The notes beneath the pieces were generated by a model. It was not told the origin of the DNA. It made no database searches and was given only the letters and a program-made list of their open reading frames with translations. DNA of 64,000 bases from CAZRHR01 sp964599915. Lineage in GTDB: Bacteria; Bacteroidota; Bacteroidia; CAIKAF01. This document shows, piece by piece, positions 8,382 through 16,166 of this stretch. The DNA lies in assembly GCA_964599915.1 (NCBI GenBank), contig CAZRHR010000001.1, positions 40,678 to 104,677 on the forward strand, written 5' to 3'. The stretch's first letter is position 1. Every line of letters starts with the position of its first letter. The translations under genes were made by a program, and so were the position numbers.

Positions 8382-9110
8382 TTATATTATAATTTCTTTC
8401 ATTTCGTTTTTAAGTACAAAAATGGAGTTAATTGTTGTGTCAGAATGGTGATGATAGCCATTACTAGTAAGTAAATCGATAATATCCATGTTTTTTCTCC
8501 ACTGATGAGTACCTATTTTTCTTATTGTTTCTACACAAATCACTTTTGGCAAACTCCCCTCATAATCAATAGATTCAAGAATTTTTTGATCATAGCCCTC
8601 TACATCTATACTTAAAAAATCTGGAAAAATATTATTGCAATAGTTCATAAGTAATTCTTGAATAGTGATTACATCTATCGAAACGATCCCAATAGTTCCA
8701 CCATTTATTCTTGCTTCTTCTTCGCTGAATGTGCCCAAAGCAGAATTACTGTTCTGATAAAATTGAAGCGTTCCTTTCTTATCTGAGATGCCGATCTCAA
8801 GATTCCTATCTGCTGGTCTGAACTTATTGAAAAGTTCTATTGAAACAGGATTAGGATCAATGTTTATGCCTCTTGAACCTGAAGAATAAAACAAAAAAGT
8901 GTTATTTAGTGAGAAAGGGTGATTTGCGCCGATGTCTATGAAGGAAGGCTTATCCAATTGAATTATATTCTTGAAAATGAAACTAACGATGAGGTCCTCT
9001 CCGCATTGCGAGTAAGATAATTTCACAAAACTTTCAGATACTTTTGTATCGTTTTTATGCTTCAGTTGGGTTAGAATTTTTTTTATCATTCTTTTCTTTA
9101 TTTTGAACAT
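8382..9110 (-). CDS. FkbM-family methyltransferase
   Basis: 242 residues. SYSQCGEDLIVSFIF is the common N-terminal box of this FkbM subgroup. PSFIDIGANHPFSLNNTF is motif I (DIGAN), GINIDPNPVSIELF follows strand 2, and FLSIDVEGYDQKILES is the DxEG motif. It should methylate a hydroxyl group on the polysaccharide or its precursor using SAM. It lies about 100 bases after the Wzt-type ATPase gene and is intact, unlike the related decayed copy just downstream. Confidence 0.85.
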   Translation of the reverse strand: MFKIKKRMIKKILTQLKHKNDTKVSESFVKLSYSQCGEDLIVSFIFKNIIQLDKPSFIDIGANHPFSLNNTFLFYSSGSRGINIDPNPVSIELFNKFRPADRNLEIGISDKKGTLQFYQNSNSALGTFSEEEARINGGTIGIVSIDVITIQELLMNYCNNIFPDFLSIDVEGYDQKILESIDYEGSLPKVICVETIRKIGTHQWRKNMDIIDLLTSNGYHHHSDTTINSIFVLKNEMKEIII

Positions 9111-9210
9111 GAAAGAATTTGAATTAGTGTAGTTTTAACATATTTAGCATGTCTGAGGAAACGGATTAATAAAAAATCGCATCATATTACCACAACAAGA
9201 TTTTTAAATA

Positions 9211-10452
9211 TCACTCACGGCTATAGTTAAAATCAACTTGGGGTATTATATAACCACTTCGTTTCCCGTAATAAAAATCCATAAATGATTCATCACATAA
9301 TTCAAAGTTAAGTATATCCTTTAAATATCCTAAAAGCTCAGTTGATTCCAAATGAAAGTTTAGTTGGACAGCATAAATTCCTGAATTCAATGTTCCGCCG
9401 GGTAATAAAAAAGTACAATTAATTCTACCTGGCGCTTCTGTGATCATTGGGGACGGGTTCTCAAAAATAACCTCCTCATTATTCCCTCTAACAATAAGAT
9501 TTATATAAAAACCATTTAAAATAGAGTGCTCGAATTCAACATTAAATCTTATTGCGTCTGAAGGATTTAACTGGTTGCCATCACTGGAAATGTGCACCCG
9601 ATGCACCCATAAGCCTTCGCTTAGACGCCCTTCATCTCCCAAGATAACATTGATTTTTCTTGGTTCAGTGTCATCCATGTAAGCACGGATTGCACGGCTT
9701 GTTTCATCAATAGTTTTGATATTGCCATTTTTTAAAAACATTACAGAACTGCATAGCGCTTTAATACTCAGTAAATTGTGACTAACAAAAAGCACCGTTC
9801 GACCCTCTGATGCACTTACATCCTTCATCTTTCCCAAACACATCTTCTGAAACTCACCATCCCCAACAGCCAATACCTCATCCACAATCAAAATCTCACT
9901 TTCCAAATGGGCCGCTACCGCAAAAGCCAATCGCACATACATGCCGCTGCTATAGCGCTTTACCGGCGTGTCAATGTAGCGTTCCACTCCGGCAAAGTCT
10001 ATGATTTCATCCAGCTTTCTGGTGATCTCATGTTTGCGCATCCCCAAAATGGCACCATTTAAATAAATATTTTCCTTTCCGGTAAGCTCCGGGTGAAATC
10101 CTGTACCGACTTCAAGCAGGGAAGCGATGCGACCCTTTACTTTGATGTTTCCGGTCGTAGGGGCCGTTACCTTGGAGAGTATTTTTAATAAAGTGCTTTT
10201 CCCTGCGCCATTGCGCCCAATAATACCCAAAACTTCACCTTGTTCCACATCGAAACTTACATCTTGCAACGCCCAAACATAATCGGAAACTCCTTTTTGG
10301 GTGCGGTCATTTGTTTCACCAATTTTTTGAAATGGATCTTCTTTTCCCCTCATGGTATGCCACCACCGAAGGACATCGTCACGTAAGGTGCCGCTGCCAA
10401 CGGTGCCAAGTCGGTATTGTTTAGAAATATTTTGGGCTTGGAGGATTTTCAT
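9211..10452 (-). CDS. Polysaccharide ABC exporter ATPase with carbohydrate-binding C-terminal domain (Wzt-like)
   Basis: 413 residues. The ATPase half (about 1-250) has Walker A GIIGRNGAGKST, signature YSSGMYVRLAFAVA, Walker B ILIVDEVLAVGD and the H-loop VLFVSHN. This is the KpsT/TagH/Wzt branch, recognisable from the long region before Walker A. The last about 150 residues form a beta-rich domain like the Wzt C-terminal domain that recognises the terminal modification of the O-antigen. With the permease upstream it powers transfer of lipid-linked glycan across the inner membrane. Base composition shifts to AT-rich near 9700, exactly where the variable domain begins, suggesting domain exchange. 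Confidence 0.92.
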   Translation of the reverse strand: MKILQAQNISKQYRLGTVGSGTLRDDVLRWWHTMRGKEDPFQKIGETNDRTQKGVSDYVWALQDVSFDVEQGEVLGIIGRNGAGKSTLLKILSKVTAPTTGNIKVKGRIASLLEVGTGFHPELTGKENIYLNGAILGMRKHEITRKLDEIIDFAGVERYIDTPVKRYSSGMYVRLAFAVAAHLESEILIVDEVLAVGDGEFQKMCLGKMKDVSASEGRTVLFVSHNLLSIKALCSSVMFLKNGNIKTIDETSRAIRAYMDDTEPRKINVILGDEGRLSEGLWVHRVHISSDGNQLNPSDAIRFNVEFEHSILNGFYINLIVRGNNEEVIFENPSPMITEAPGRINCTFLLPGGTLNSGIYAVQLNFHLESTELLGYLKDILNFELCDESFMDFYYGKRSGYIIPQVDFNYSRE

Positions 10453-10578
10453 GAATAGGATTAAAGATAAGTGTGATTTAAAATATGCGTTTGGCTTAAT
10501 TTATGTTCAGCGTAGTAAGGAACAGAATTTTTCAGGCACATAGTTTATTAAAACAATAAAGATACTTACTATCAATAC

Positions 10579-11424
10579 TTAGACCGTATCCATAAAGGTC
10601 TTTTCTGTGCGATTAAAAATCAAAATGCCCACCATCAAAGCAATCGAAGCGAATACTGTACTATATAACAATCCCATGAGGGGCACCTCGCCTGTACCGC
10701 CGGTAAATCCAAGCCTGAATGTTTCAATGACTGGCGCGAGGGGATTCAAATATAGGAAGGCCTTATACCTTTCAGGGATTTCAGACATTGGATAAATAAC
10801 CGGGGTAATGTACATAAGCAGAGAAACCCCAAAGCTGATAAAATAGTTTAGGTCACGGTATTTGGTGGTAAGGGAAGACAAGATAATCCCCAGACCCAAT
10901 CCGATGCAAGCCATCAAAAGAACCAACAAGGGAAAAAGCAATGCGTAAATGTTCATTGAGGCCATACCTTTGTTGGCATAATACACCCAAAAAACCATGA
11001 ACATGGCCATTTGAAGGAAAAACTTAAATAAACTAGAAATTACCACAGAAATCGGGGATACCAACCTGGGAAAATATACCTTTCCGAAAATAGCGGCATT
11101 CGACACAAAAGTATTGGCTGTACCGGTAAAGCAGCTTTGGAAATAACTCCACAGGGTGGTACCTGCAAGGTAAAATAAAGGTCCAGGGATGCCATCCGTG
11201 GGAATTTGGGCAATGTGGGAAAATACAAAGGTAAAGGAGAACACGGTGAATAAAGGACCAAGAAACAGCCATAAAGGACCGAGGATGGTCTGCTTGTATT
11301 GAGCCACAAAATCCCTCCTTACAAACAAGGCAATCAAATCTCTGTATCGCCAAACTTCTTTTAAATTCACATCGAATAAAGAACGTTTGGGGGAAATTAT
11401 TTCTGTCCAACTTGTTTGGTTCAT
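10579..11424 (-). CDS. Polysaccharide ABC exporter permease (Wzm/KpsM/TagG-like)
   Basis: 281 residues with about six hydrophobic segments. The cytoplasmic N-terminus reads WRYRDLIALFVRRDFVAQYK followed by TILGPLWLFLGPLF, the coupling helix and first membrane segment typical of ABC2 polysaccharide exporters. The end has YLNPLAPVIETFRLGF, conserved in the family. It is the first gene of the minus-strand operon and is followed 126 bases later by its ATPase. Upstream lies a non-coding leader of 285 bases and then the regulator gene. Confidence 0.92.
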   Translation of the reverse strand: MNQTSWTEIISPKRSLFDVNLKEVWRYRDLIALFVRRDFVAQYKQTILGPLWLFLGPLFTVFSFTFVFSHIAQIPTDGIPGPLFYLAGTTLWSYFQSCFTGTANTFVSNAAIFGKVYFPRLVSPISVVISSLFKFFLQMAMFMVFWVYYANKGMASMNIYALLFPLLVLLMACIGLGLGIILSSLTTKYRDLNYFISFGVSLLMYITPVIYPMSEIPERYKAFLYLNPLAPVIETFRLGFTGGTGEVPLMGLLYSTVFASIALMVGILIFNRTEKTFMDTV

Positions 11425-11709
11425 TTTTAAAGGGTCGTATGGAGTGGTTTTATGAAGATTAAAGTGGCATTGGCTTTGCTTGCTAAGTTTCGTTAAAAAT
11501 AGAAATTAGGGTATCTTAAAATGATTTAAAATAGAGAAAAACTAAACCTGCATATTTAAGCTATGGGGAAGAGGTTTAGCAGATTTCCTACATCACTTAT
11601 TGATGTTGAAGCTTCTATGGTAAGGCTACAATGAAACCTGCGTGTCATGGCTTCGCCCTCTCAGTCCCATTCATGAGCCAAGCAAAACAAAGCATCGGGC
11701 GCGTTGTTG
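11425..11709. other. Non-coding leader between exporter permease and regulator
   Basis: 285 bases without a convincing gene. It contains the untranslated region upstream of the polysaccharide operon on the minus strand and the region past the stop of the regulator gene. I found no exact TAnnTTTG element for the permease here. A long untranslated leader would suit control by a UpxY-type antiterminator, but I see no defined target motif. Confidence 0.4.
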
Positions 11710-12231
11710 CTACGCTTTCCAAACCAGCAAAGACCCGGCAGCCAGGAGCTGCGTGAAGTCTTCTTCCGGCTTTATGACGAGAAAACGGATTTTACGGCCG
11801 ATGGCCGCTTCCGCCTTTTCAACCAAATGCAACAAATAGGCCTTGTCCACATGCCCAACTAAGGCCAAGTCGATGATTCCTGAGTCTTTCCCCATGGCAT
11901 AATCACCGGTTAAGTAGGCAGCTTCCAAGTGACCTAATTTTTGAACTACATCCTCCACAATTTTATCTAAACCCATGTATTTGGCGACCAAACCGGAAAT
12001 TTCCTTGAACAAAGGATGACTTGTCTGGGCTCGATATTGCACCGTGTTCCCCTGAACCTGCGATGCTAAAATCCCTGCGGAGGTCATCCTGTTTAATTCC
12101 AGTCGAATGCCATTGGTACTCTCCCCGAATTCTTCAGCGAGTTCCCGCAGGTATGCCGTAGTGACTGGATTAAGGAAAAACTTAACCAGGAGACGAATTC
12201 TCGTTTTGGATGTAATTAACGCCTCAATCAT
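11710..12231 (-). CDS. Winged-helix transcriptional regulator with degenerate nucleotidyltransferase-fold domain
   Basis: 173 residues. The first about 80 residues form an ArsR/MarR-like winged helix (TSKTRIRLLVKFFLNP, YLRELAEEFGESTNGIRLEL as recognition region, GNTVQYRAQTSHPLF as wing). The second half resembles the minimal nucleotidyltransferase (MNT) fold: HLEAAYLTGDYAMGKDSGIIDLALVG. In active MNT enzymes this would carry GSxxxG and DxD; here the Ser is Asp and only one of the two aspartates remains, so it is probably a non-catalytic ligand or partner domain. Related proteins occur beside Bacteroidota polysaccharide loci. A promoter ends 8 bases before the ATG. Confidence 0.75.
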   Translation of the reverse strand: MIEALITSKTRIRLLVKFFLNPVTTAYLRELAEEFGESTNGIRLELNRMTSAGILASQVQGNTVQYRAQTSHPLFKEISGLVAKYMGLDKIVEDVVQKLGHLEAAYLTGDYAMGKDSGIIDLALVGHVDKAYLLHLVEKAEAAIGRKIRFLVIKPEEDFTQLLAAGSLLVWKA

Positions 12232-12238
12232 TGAGCAA

Positions 12239-12267
12239 CAAAATTACTCATTTTTTCATGTATCCAA
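12239..12267 (-). promoter_or_regulatory. Promoter of the winged-helix regulator gene
   Basis: On the minus strand TTG (12267-12265), 18 bases, then TAATTTTG (12246-12239), matching the Bacteroidota -33/-7 consensus. The -7 box ends only 8 bases before the ATG at 12231, so the transcript has almost no leader. Confidence 0.6.
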
Positions 12268-12583
12268 TTAAAACCATCCTTTTTTCTTTAGAACCATGGT
12301 TAAATTTTACGGGGTAGGATAAAAATGGATTGGGTCATGCGCTGTGAAAGCGTGGCACATGTGCTCATTTTACGATGGCAGGTCTTGGACTCGATTTTAA
12401 TATCAGATGGCTTGAAGTATCAGGTGTCAAGGGTTTGGATTATAAAAGTTTCTTATTTCATCTGGCTTTTGAAACGTCGCATGGCTGCACACCTTTTGAA
12501 ATTAATTCTTCTTTGCTCCCTTTGCCGCTGAAAAAAGTAGGTGAGGTCGGGATTTTTTTCTCATTTTTGTGTGCATAACCTGT
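12268..12583. other. Intergenic region between divergent regulator and T9SS protein
   Basis: No gene is supported; the short open frames here lack any recognisable composition or start. A perfect 10-base palindrome AACCATGGTT at 12292-12301 lies just upstream of the regulator promoter and could be an operator, for instance for autoregulation. I see no good TAnnTTTG box for the T9SS gene. Confidence 0.35.
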
Positions 12584-15500
12584 ATGTCTATGTTCGGTAA
12601 AAAACTGGCGGCCGTCTTTTTTATTTTAAGCGTCCATTGCATGATGGGATATGGGCAAGTCATTTGGCTTTACTTACCTCACGATGGCGCCATTACGGGA
12701 GATCGGGACATGAGTTTTGAATGGCGTAGAAAATCGCCCACCGCGACCTACACCTTAGCACTCTCCACGGACAGTCTTTTTTCCAATCCTTTGTTACTTT
12801 CCACCAATGTGCCCAAGGCTAACATAGGAAACTTACTCTATGGACAAACCTATTGGTGGCGGGTCATCGGCTCCGGCGGGGACACTTCGGTGATCCGAAA
12901 ATTTGAGGTCATGGATATAAAGGCTGCTGGCCCACTTTCCCTTTGGCTAAGGGCGGATAGTGCGGTAACGTTGAATGGCAGTGATTTGGTGAGCGGATGG
13001 ACCGATTTGAGCGATTCCATGCGCTCAGCGTCACAACTTAGTCCCTTCATCATGCCCAGTTGGGTGAGTACCTCTTTTAACAACCTGCCTGCGGTTCGTT
13101 TTGGTAAGAATGGAGGAAGTGGACAACAAACCACCTTGACGATACCACCCTTAGCTTTAAACACGCCCATTTGTGTATTTTCCGTCCACCGAGTTTTAAG
13201 CAATAACAATCTCGTTCAGTATCTAATGGCAAATACCTTAGCTGGTATTTTTTTAGGAGGGACAGTTAGTGGCGTAACAAATTCCGGCATTTATAATGAT
13301 CCTAGTGTATTCGCTGCAACAGGCACAATGTTTCAAAATCTGAACCTTACCACTTGGCGAAAAAACCAAATACGAAGAAATGGAAGCAATTTATCCACCA
13401 CCGGGAGCATCGGAAATTTATCTGTGAATACGCTTGGGGGAAGACCAGAAATAGCCACCCTCTTCTTCCACGGACTTCTTCCAGAACTTTTGGTGTATAA
13501 ATCTGCCTTACCTGATTCTACGCGCGATAAAGTCGAGCGATATTTGGTATCGAAATATGCACGTCCGGTTCGGCTTCCTGCCGATACACTGGTCTGCGGT
13601 CCGTCCCTAAGCCTTACGCTTCCCGGAGGCACAGAGGAATTTTCGTCCATACTTTGGAGTACTGGGGCCACAGGCACCAGCATTAACATCACCCAAAACG
13701 GGACCTATTGGGTTAGAGGAGCCAGCCGGCTGGGTGGATACATCACCACCGACACCATTAGGGTAACAGGCATTCATAGCATTCCCGTTACGTCCATTAC
13801 AACCCCTCAGCGTTTTATTTGCTATGGAGATACATTAACTAACGTTTATTTAAACGCAAATCCTAATCAACCTTGGTATTGGAGCAATGGATTCACTGGA
13901 AATACCTTGGTGATAACCCAACCCGGAACTTATCAAGTTTTTCAACCGCATCCATCTGGATGTATTCTTTCCTCACCTCCATTGCAAGTCATCAATAGGG
14001 TAAATGCAGATTTCGTTTTGCCTAATGGCTGTGAAGGCGATACGTTAATGTTCACTGATTTGTCTCAAGACGCCTTGAATGACCCCATCGTATTTTTCAA
14101 CTGGCAATTTGGCCCGAATGCCATTCCAGATACCACCCATAGAGATACGGTATTTACGGTTTTTAATCAACCCGGCAGTTATCCAATACAACTCATCGCT
14201 TATAATTCTCTAGGTTGCCCGGATACCACTGAAAGAATGTTGGTGGTTTCACCAAAACCGGCCCCCCAGTTTTCCATTAATAATGAATGCGTAGGCAACC
14301 CTGTCACCTTTACAAATCTTACCGCCATTCCTACGGGTACATCGCTATCTCAAGTCCGCTGGAATTTAGGCAATGGGGTTGTTTCTAATCAAATAGGCCC
14401 TACCACTTCCTACGCACAATCCGGCACATATCCTGTGCAACTTCGGGTTAAATTTTCTAATGGCTGCATCGACAGCCTTGAACAAGCCGTCCAAATAAAC
14501 AAGGATGTTTCGCCTATCTTTTCTCTTCCCAAGGATACTTTTTGTTTTGGTGAACTCATCTATACTGCGGATCAATCTCTCTACAGCAACACGAACCCAG
14601 GAACCATTCAATGGCGCATTAATGGTGCCATTGAGGCTTCCGGAATAAATTTTTCCAAACCAGCCGCTCCTGTTGGCAACAACGTTTTACGCATGACCTT
14701 GCAGTCTTCAAATGGTTGTGTCGCTGAAACTTCTCGCCATTTTTTTGTACAAGCGCTACCTACCGCACAGATAGCATCCTCCACGCAACTAGCCTTTCCC
14801 CCAGCTAACCTTCAGTTTATCAACAACTCATTGGGAGAGTTTGACCAAGTAAGATGGGTCGACCCGTTTGGCATTACCGTGCTCAATCAAGATACGTGCT
14901 TCACCACCCTTTCAGATACAGGTCTCTATCAAGTGTTTCTGCATGTACAAGACCGATTTGGTTGTATGGATTCGACCTCGCTCCCCATTCGCATCGTTTT
15001 ACCGCAGATGAATACAAAACTGTTCAATCTGCAATGTACCGTAAACAACGGATACGTTAGCGCAAATTTTTCCATTAGAAATGAAAGCTTTCAACTTCCC
15101 ATCCAGGAAATGGAGCTTGCCCTGTTTGTGGACCAAAGTTCAAGGTTTACAGAGGAATGGAAAGGGCAATTAGCCCCAGGTAGCTTACTTGAATATGTGT
15201 ACAATGCTCAAGTGGAAACCATTGGAAATCCAAACGTTTGCTGTGTTCAGATTCAACGCATCCGTTCTGAATATAACCCTGGGCAGTTTTTAGAACAAGC
15301 AGGAGGAACCTATTGTGAAGCCATGACCAATGAATTTATGTTGGTTCGGCCATTTCCCAATCCTACTTCCGGTCCTGTAAGTGTTTTTGTAGTTCTACCT
15401 GATTCAGGAGAAGCCACCTGGAGCCTGTCTGCATCATCCGGAACCACCGCAATGGCAGGAAATTGGTCGGGCCAGGCAGGAGTGCACGAACTTAATTTGG

Positions 15501-15589
15501 ACTTGTCCGCCCTCTCTGTAGGCCTATATTTTTTAGAAGTAAGGTTTAAAAACCAAACCGTACATACAAAGATTTTGGTTCATCGCTAA
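12584..15589 (+). CDS. Large T9SS-exported surface protein with LamG-like and PKD domains
   Basis: About 1000 residues. I start it at ATG 12584 (MSMFGKKLAAVFFILSV), which gives a clean signal peptide ending near GYGQ; an in-frame GTG at 12569 is less likely. After a fibronectin-like segment (YTLALSTDSLFSNPLLL) comes a concanavalin/LamG-like region (LWLRADSAVTLNGSDLVSGW). Then follow Ig-like repeats and at least two PKD domains (NWQFGPNAIPD, then FNQPGSYPIQLIAYNSLG; and WNLGNGVVSNQ, then YAQSGTYPVQLRV). The end (RPFPNPTSGPVSVF, LYFLEVRFKNQTVHTKIL) is a type A T9SS sorting domain. It is probably an adhesin or cell-surface protein. It lies between the regulator and the UpxY gene. Confidence 0.85.
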   Translation: MSMFGKKLAAVFFILSVHCMMGYGQVIWLYLPHDGAITGDRDMSFEWRRKSPTATYTLALSTDSLFSNPLLLSTNVPKANIGNLLYGQTYWWRVIGSGGDTSVIRKFEVMDIKAAGPLSLWLRADSAVTLNGSDLVSGWTDLSDSMRSASQLSPFIMPSWVSTSFNNLPAVRFGKNGGSGQQTTLTIPPLALNTPICVFSVHRVLSNNNLVQYLMANTLAGIFLGGTVSGVTNSGIYNDPSVFAATGTMFQNLNLTTWRKNQIRRNGSNLSTTGSIGNLSVNTLGGRPEIATLFFHGLLPELLVYKSALPDSTRDKVERYLVSKYARPVRLPADTLVCGPSLSLTLPGGTEEFSSILWSTGATGTSINITQNGTYWVRGASRLGGYITTDTIRVTGIHSIPVTSITTPQRFICYGDTLTNVYLNANPNQPWYWSNGFTGNTLVITQPGTYQVFQPHPSGCILSSPPLQVINRVNADFVLPNGCEGDTLMFTDLSQDALNDPIVFFNWQFGPNAIPDTTHRDTVFTVFNQPGSYPIQLIAYNSLGCPDTTERMLVVSPKPAPQFSINNECVGNPVTFTNLTAIPTGTSLSQVRWNLGNGVVSNQIGPTTSYAQSGTYPVQLRVKFSNGCIDSLEQAVQINKDVSPIFSLPKDTFCFGELIYTADQSLYSNTNPGTIQWRINGAIEASGINFSKPAAPVGNNVLRMTLQSSNGCVAETSRHFFVQALPTAQIASSTQLAFPPANLQFINNSLGEFDQVRWVDPFGITVLNQDTCFTTLSDTGLYQVFLHVQDRFGCMDSTSLPIRIVLPQMNTKLFNLQCTVNNGYVSANFSIRNESFQLPIQEMELALFVDQSSRFTEEWKGQLAPGSLLEYVYNAQVETIGNPNVCCVQIQRIRSEYNPGQFLEQAGGTYCEAMTNEFMLVRPFPNPTSGPVSVFVVLPDSGEATWSLSASSGTTAMAGNWSGQAGVHELNLDLSALSVGLYFLEVRFKNQTVHTKILVHR

Positions 15590-15603
15590 ATTATATAGTT
15601 TTG
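15574..15603 (+). promoter_or_regulatory. Promoter of the UpxY gene
   Basis: TTTG (15574-15577), 18 bases, then TAGTTTTG (15596-15603). The box lies four bases before the ATG at 15608, so the mRNA is predicted to be leaderless or nearly so. The -33 element lies inside the end of the preceding T9SS gene. Confidence 0.65.
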
Positions 15604-15607
15604 ACCC

Positions 15608-16117
15608 ATGATTCAATCTTCGTCCACCGAGGCATGGTATGTCTTTTATTGCAAGTCTAGAGCCGAAAAAAAACTGTTTGAAACCTTAAAACTCTTCGGA
15701 CTTTCGCCATTTCTTCCTTTAATTACGGTAAAAAGACAATGGTCAGACCGGATAAAAAAAGTATCGGTCCCCCTGTTTCCTAATTACATTTTTGTTTTTT
15801 GCACGGCCTCACAAGTCCCAAAAATCTTGAGTTTTAATCACGTGGTTGCCCCAGTGAGACAAAATGGACAATGGGCTACATTGAAAAGCCATGAAAAAGT
15901 TTATATCGAACAAGTCCTCGCCACTGGCTACCATTTTGAACTTGTTGAAACCAAAATAGCAGAAGGAGATTTAGTGGAAGTTTCAATTGGGGCATTGAAA
16001 GGCATTCAAGGACGGGTACTTCACCATCAAGGGCAAATCCGTGTGGTTATTGAGGTAGAAGTTTTAAATAAATCCATGGTGGTCACCGTTCCTTCAAGCC
16101 AACTACGCAAACTTTAA
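15608..16117 (+). CDS. UpxY-family transcription antiterminator (NusG paralogue)
   Basis: 169 residues. The NGN domain starts WYVFYCKSRAEKKLFETL and continues with VPLFPNYIFVF, the classic NusG-like hydrophobic core. A KOW-like segment follows (GDLVEVSIGALKGIQGRV). UpxY proteins bind RNA polymerase at the start of capsular loci and allow reading through the long operon. It is followed 49 bases later by asparagine synthase and a glycosyltransferase, so it is the first gene of the plus-strand polysaccharide unit. It has its own promoter immediately upstream. Confidence 0.88.
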   Translation: MIQSSSTEAWYVFYCKSRAEKKLFETLKLFGLSPFLPLITVKRQWSDRIKKVSVPLFPNYIFVFCTASQVPKILSFNHVVAPVRQNGQWATLKSHEKVYIEQVLATGYHFELVETKIAEGDLVEVSIGALKGIQGRVLHHQGQIRVVIEVEVLNKSMVVTVPSSQLRKL

Positions 16118-16166
16118 GGGATTTATACCTTATCTTCACCCCCGACAATTAAAACCTTTGTTTTTC

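Noticed and set aside
12325..12578. Two overlapping short open frames before the T9SS gene
   Set aside because: No promoter, no conserved pattern, and they overlap each other in different frames; more likely untranslated leader.
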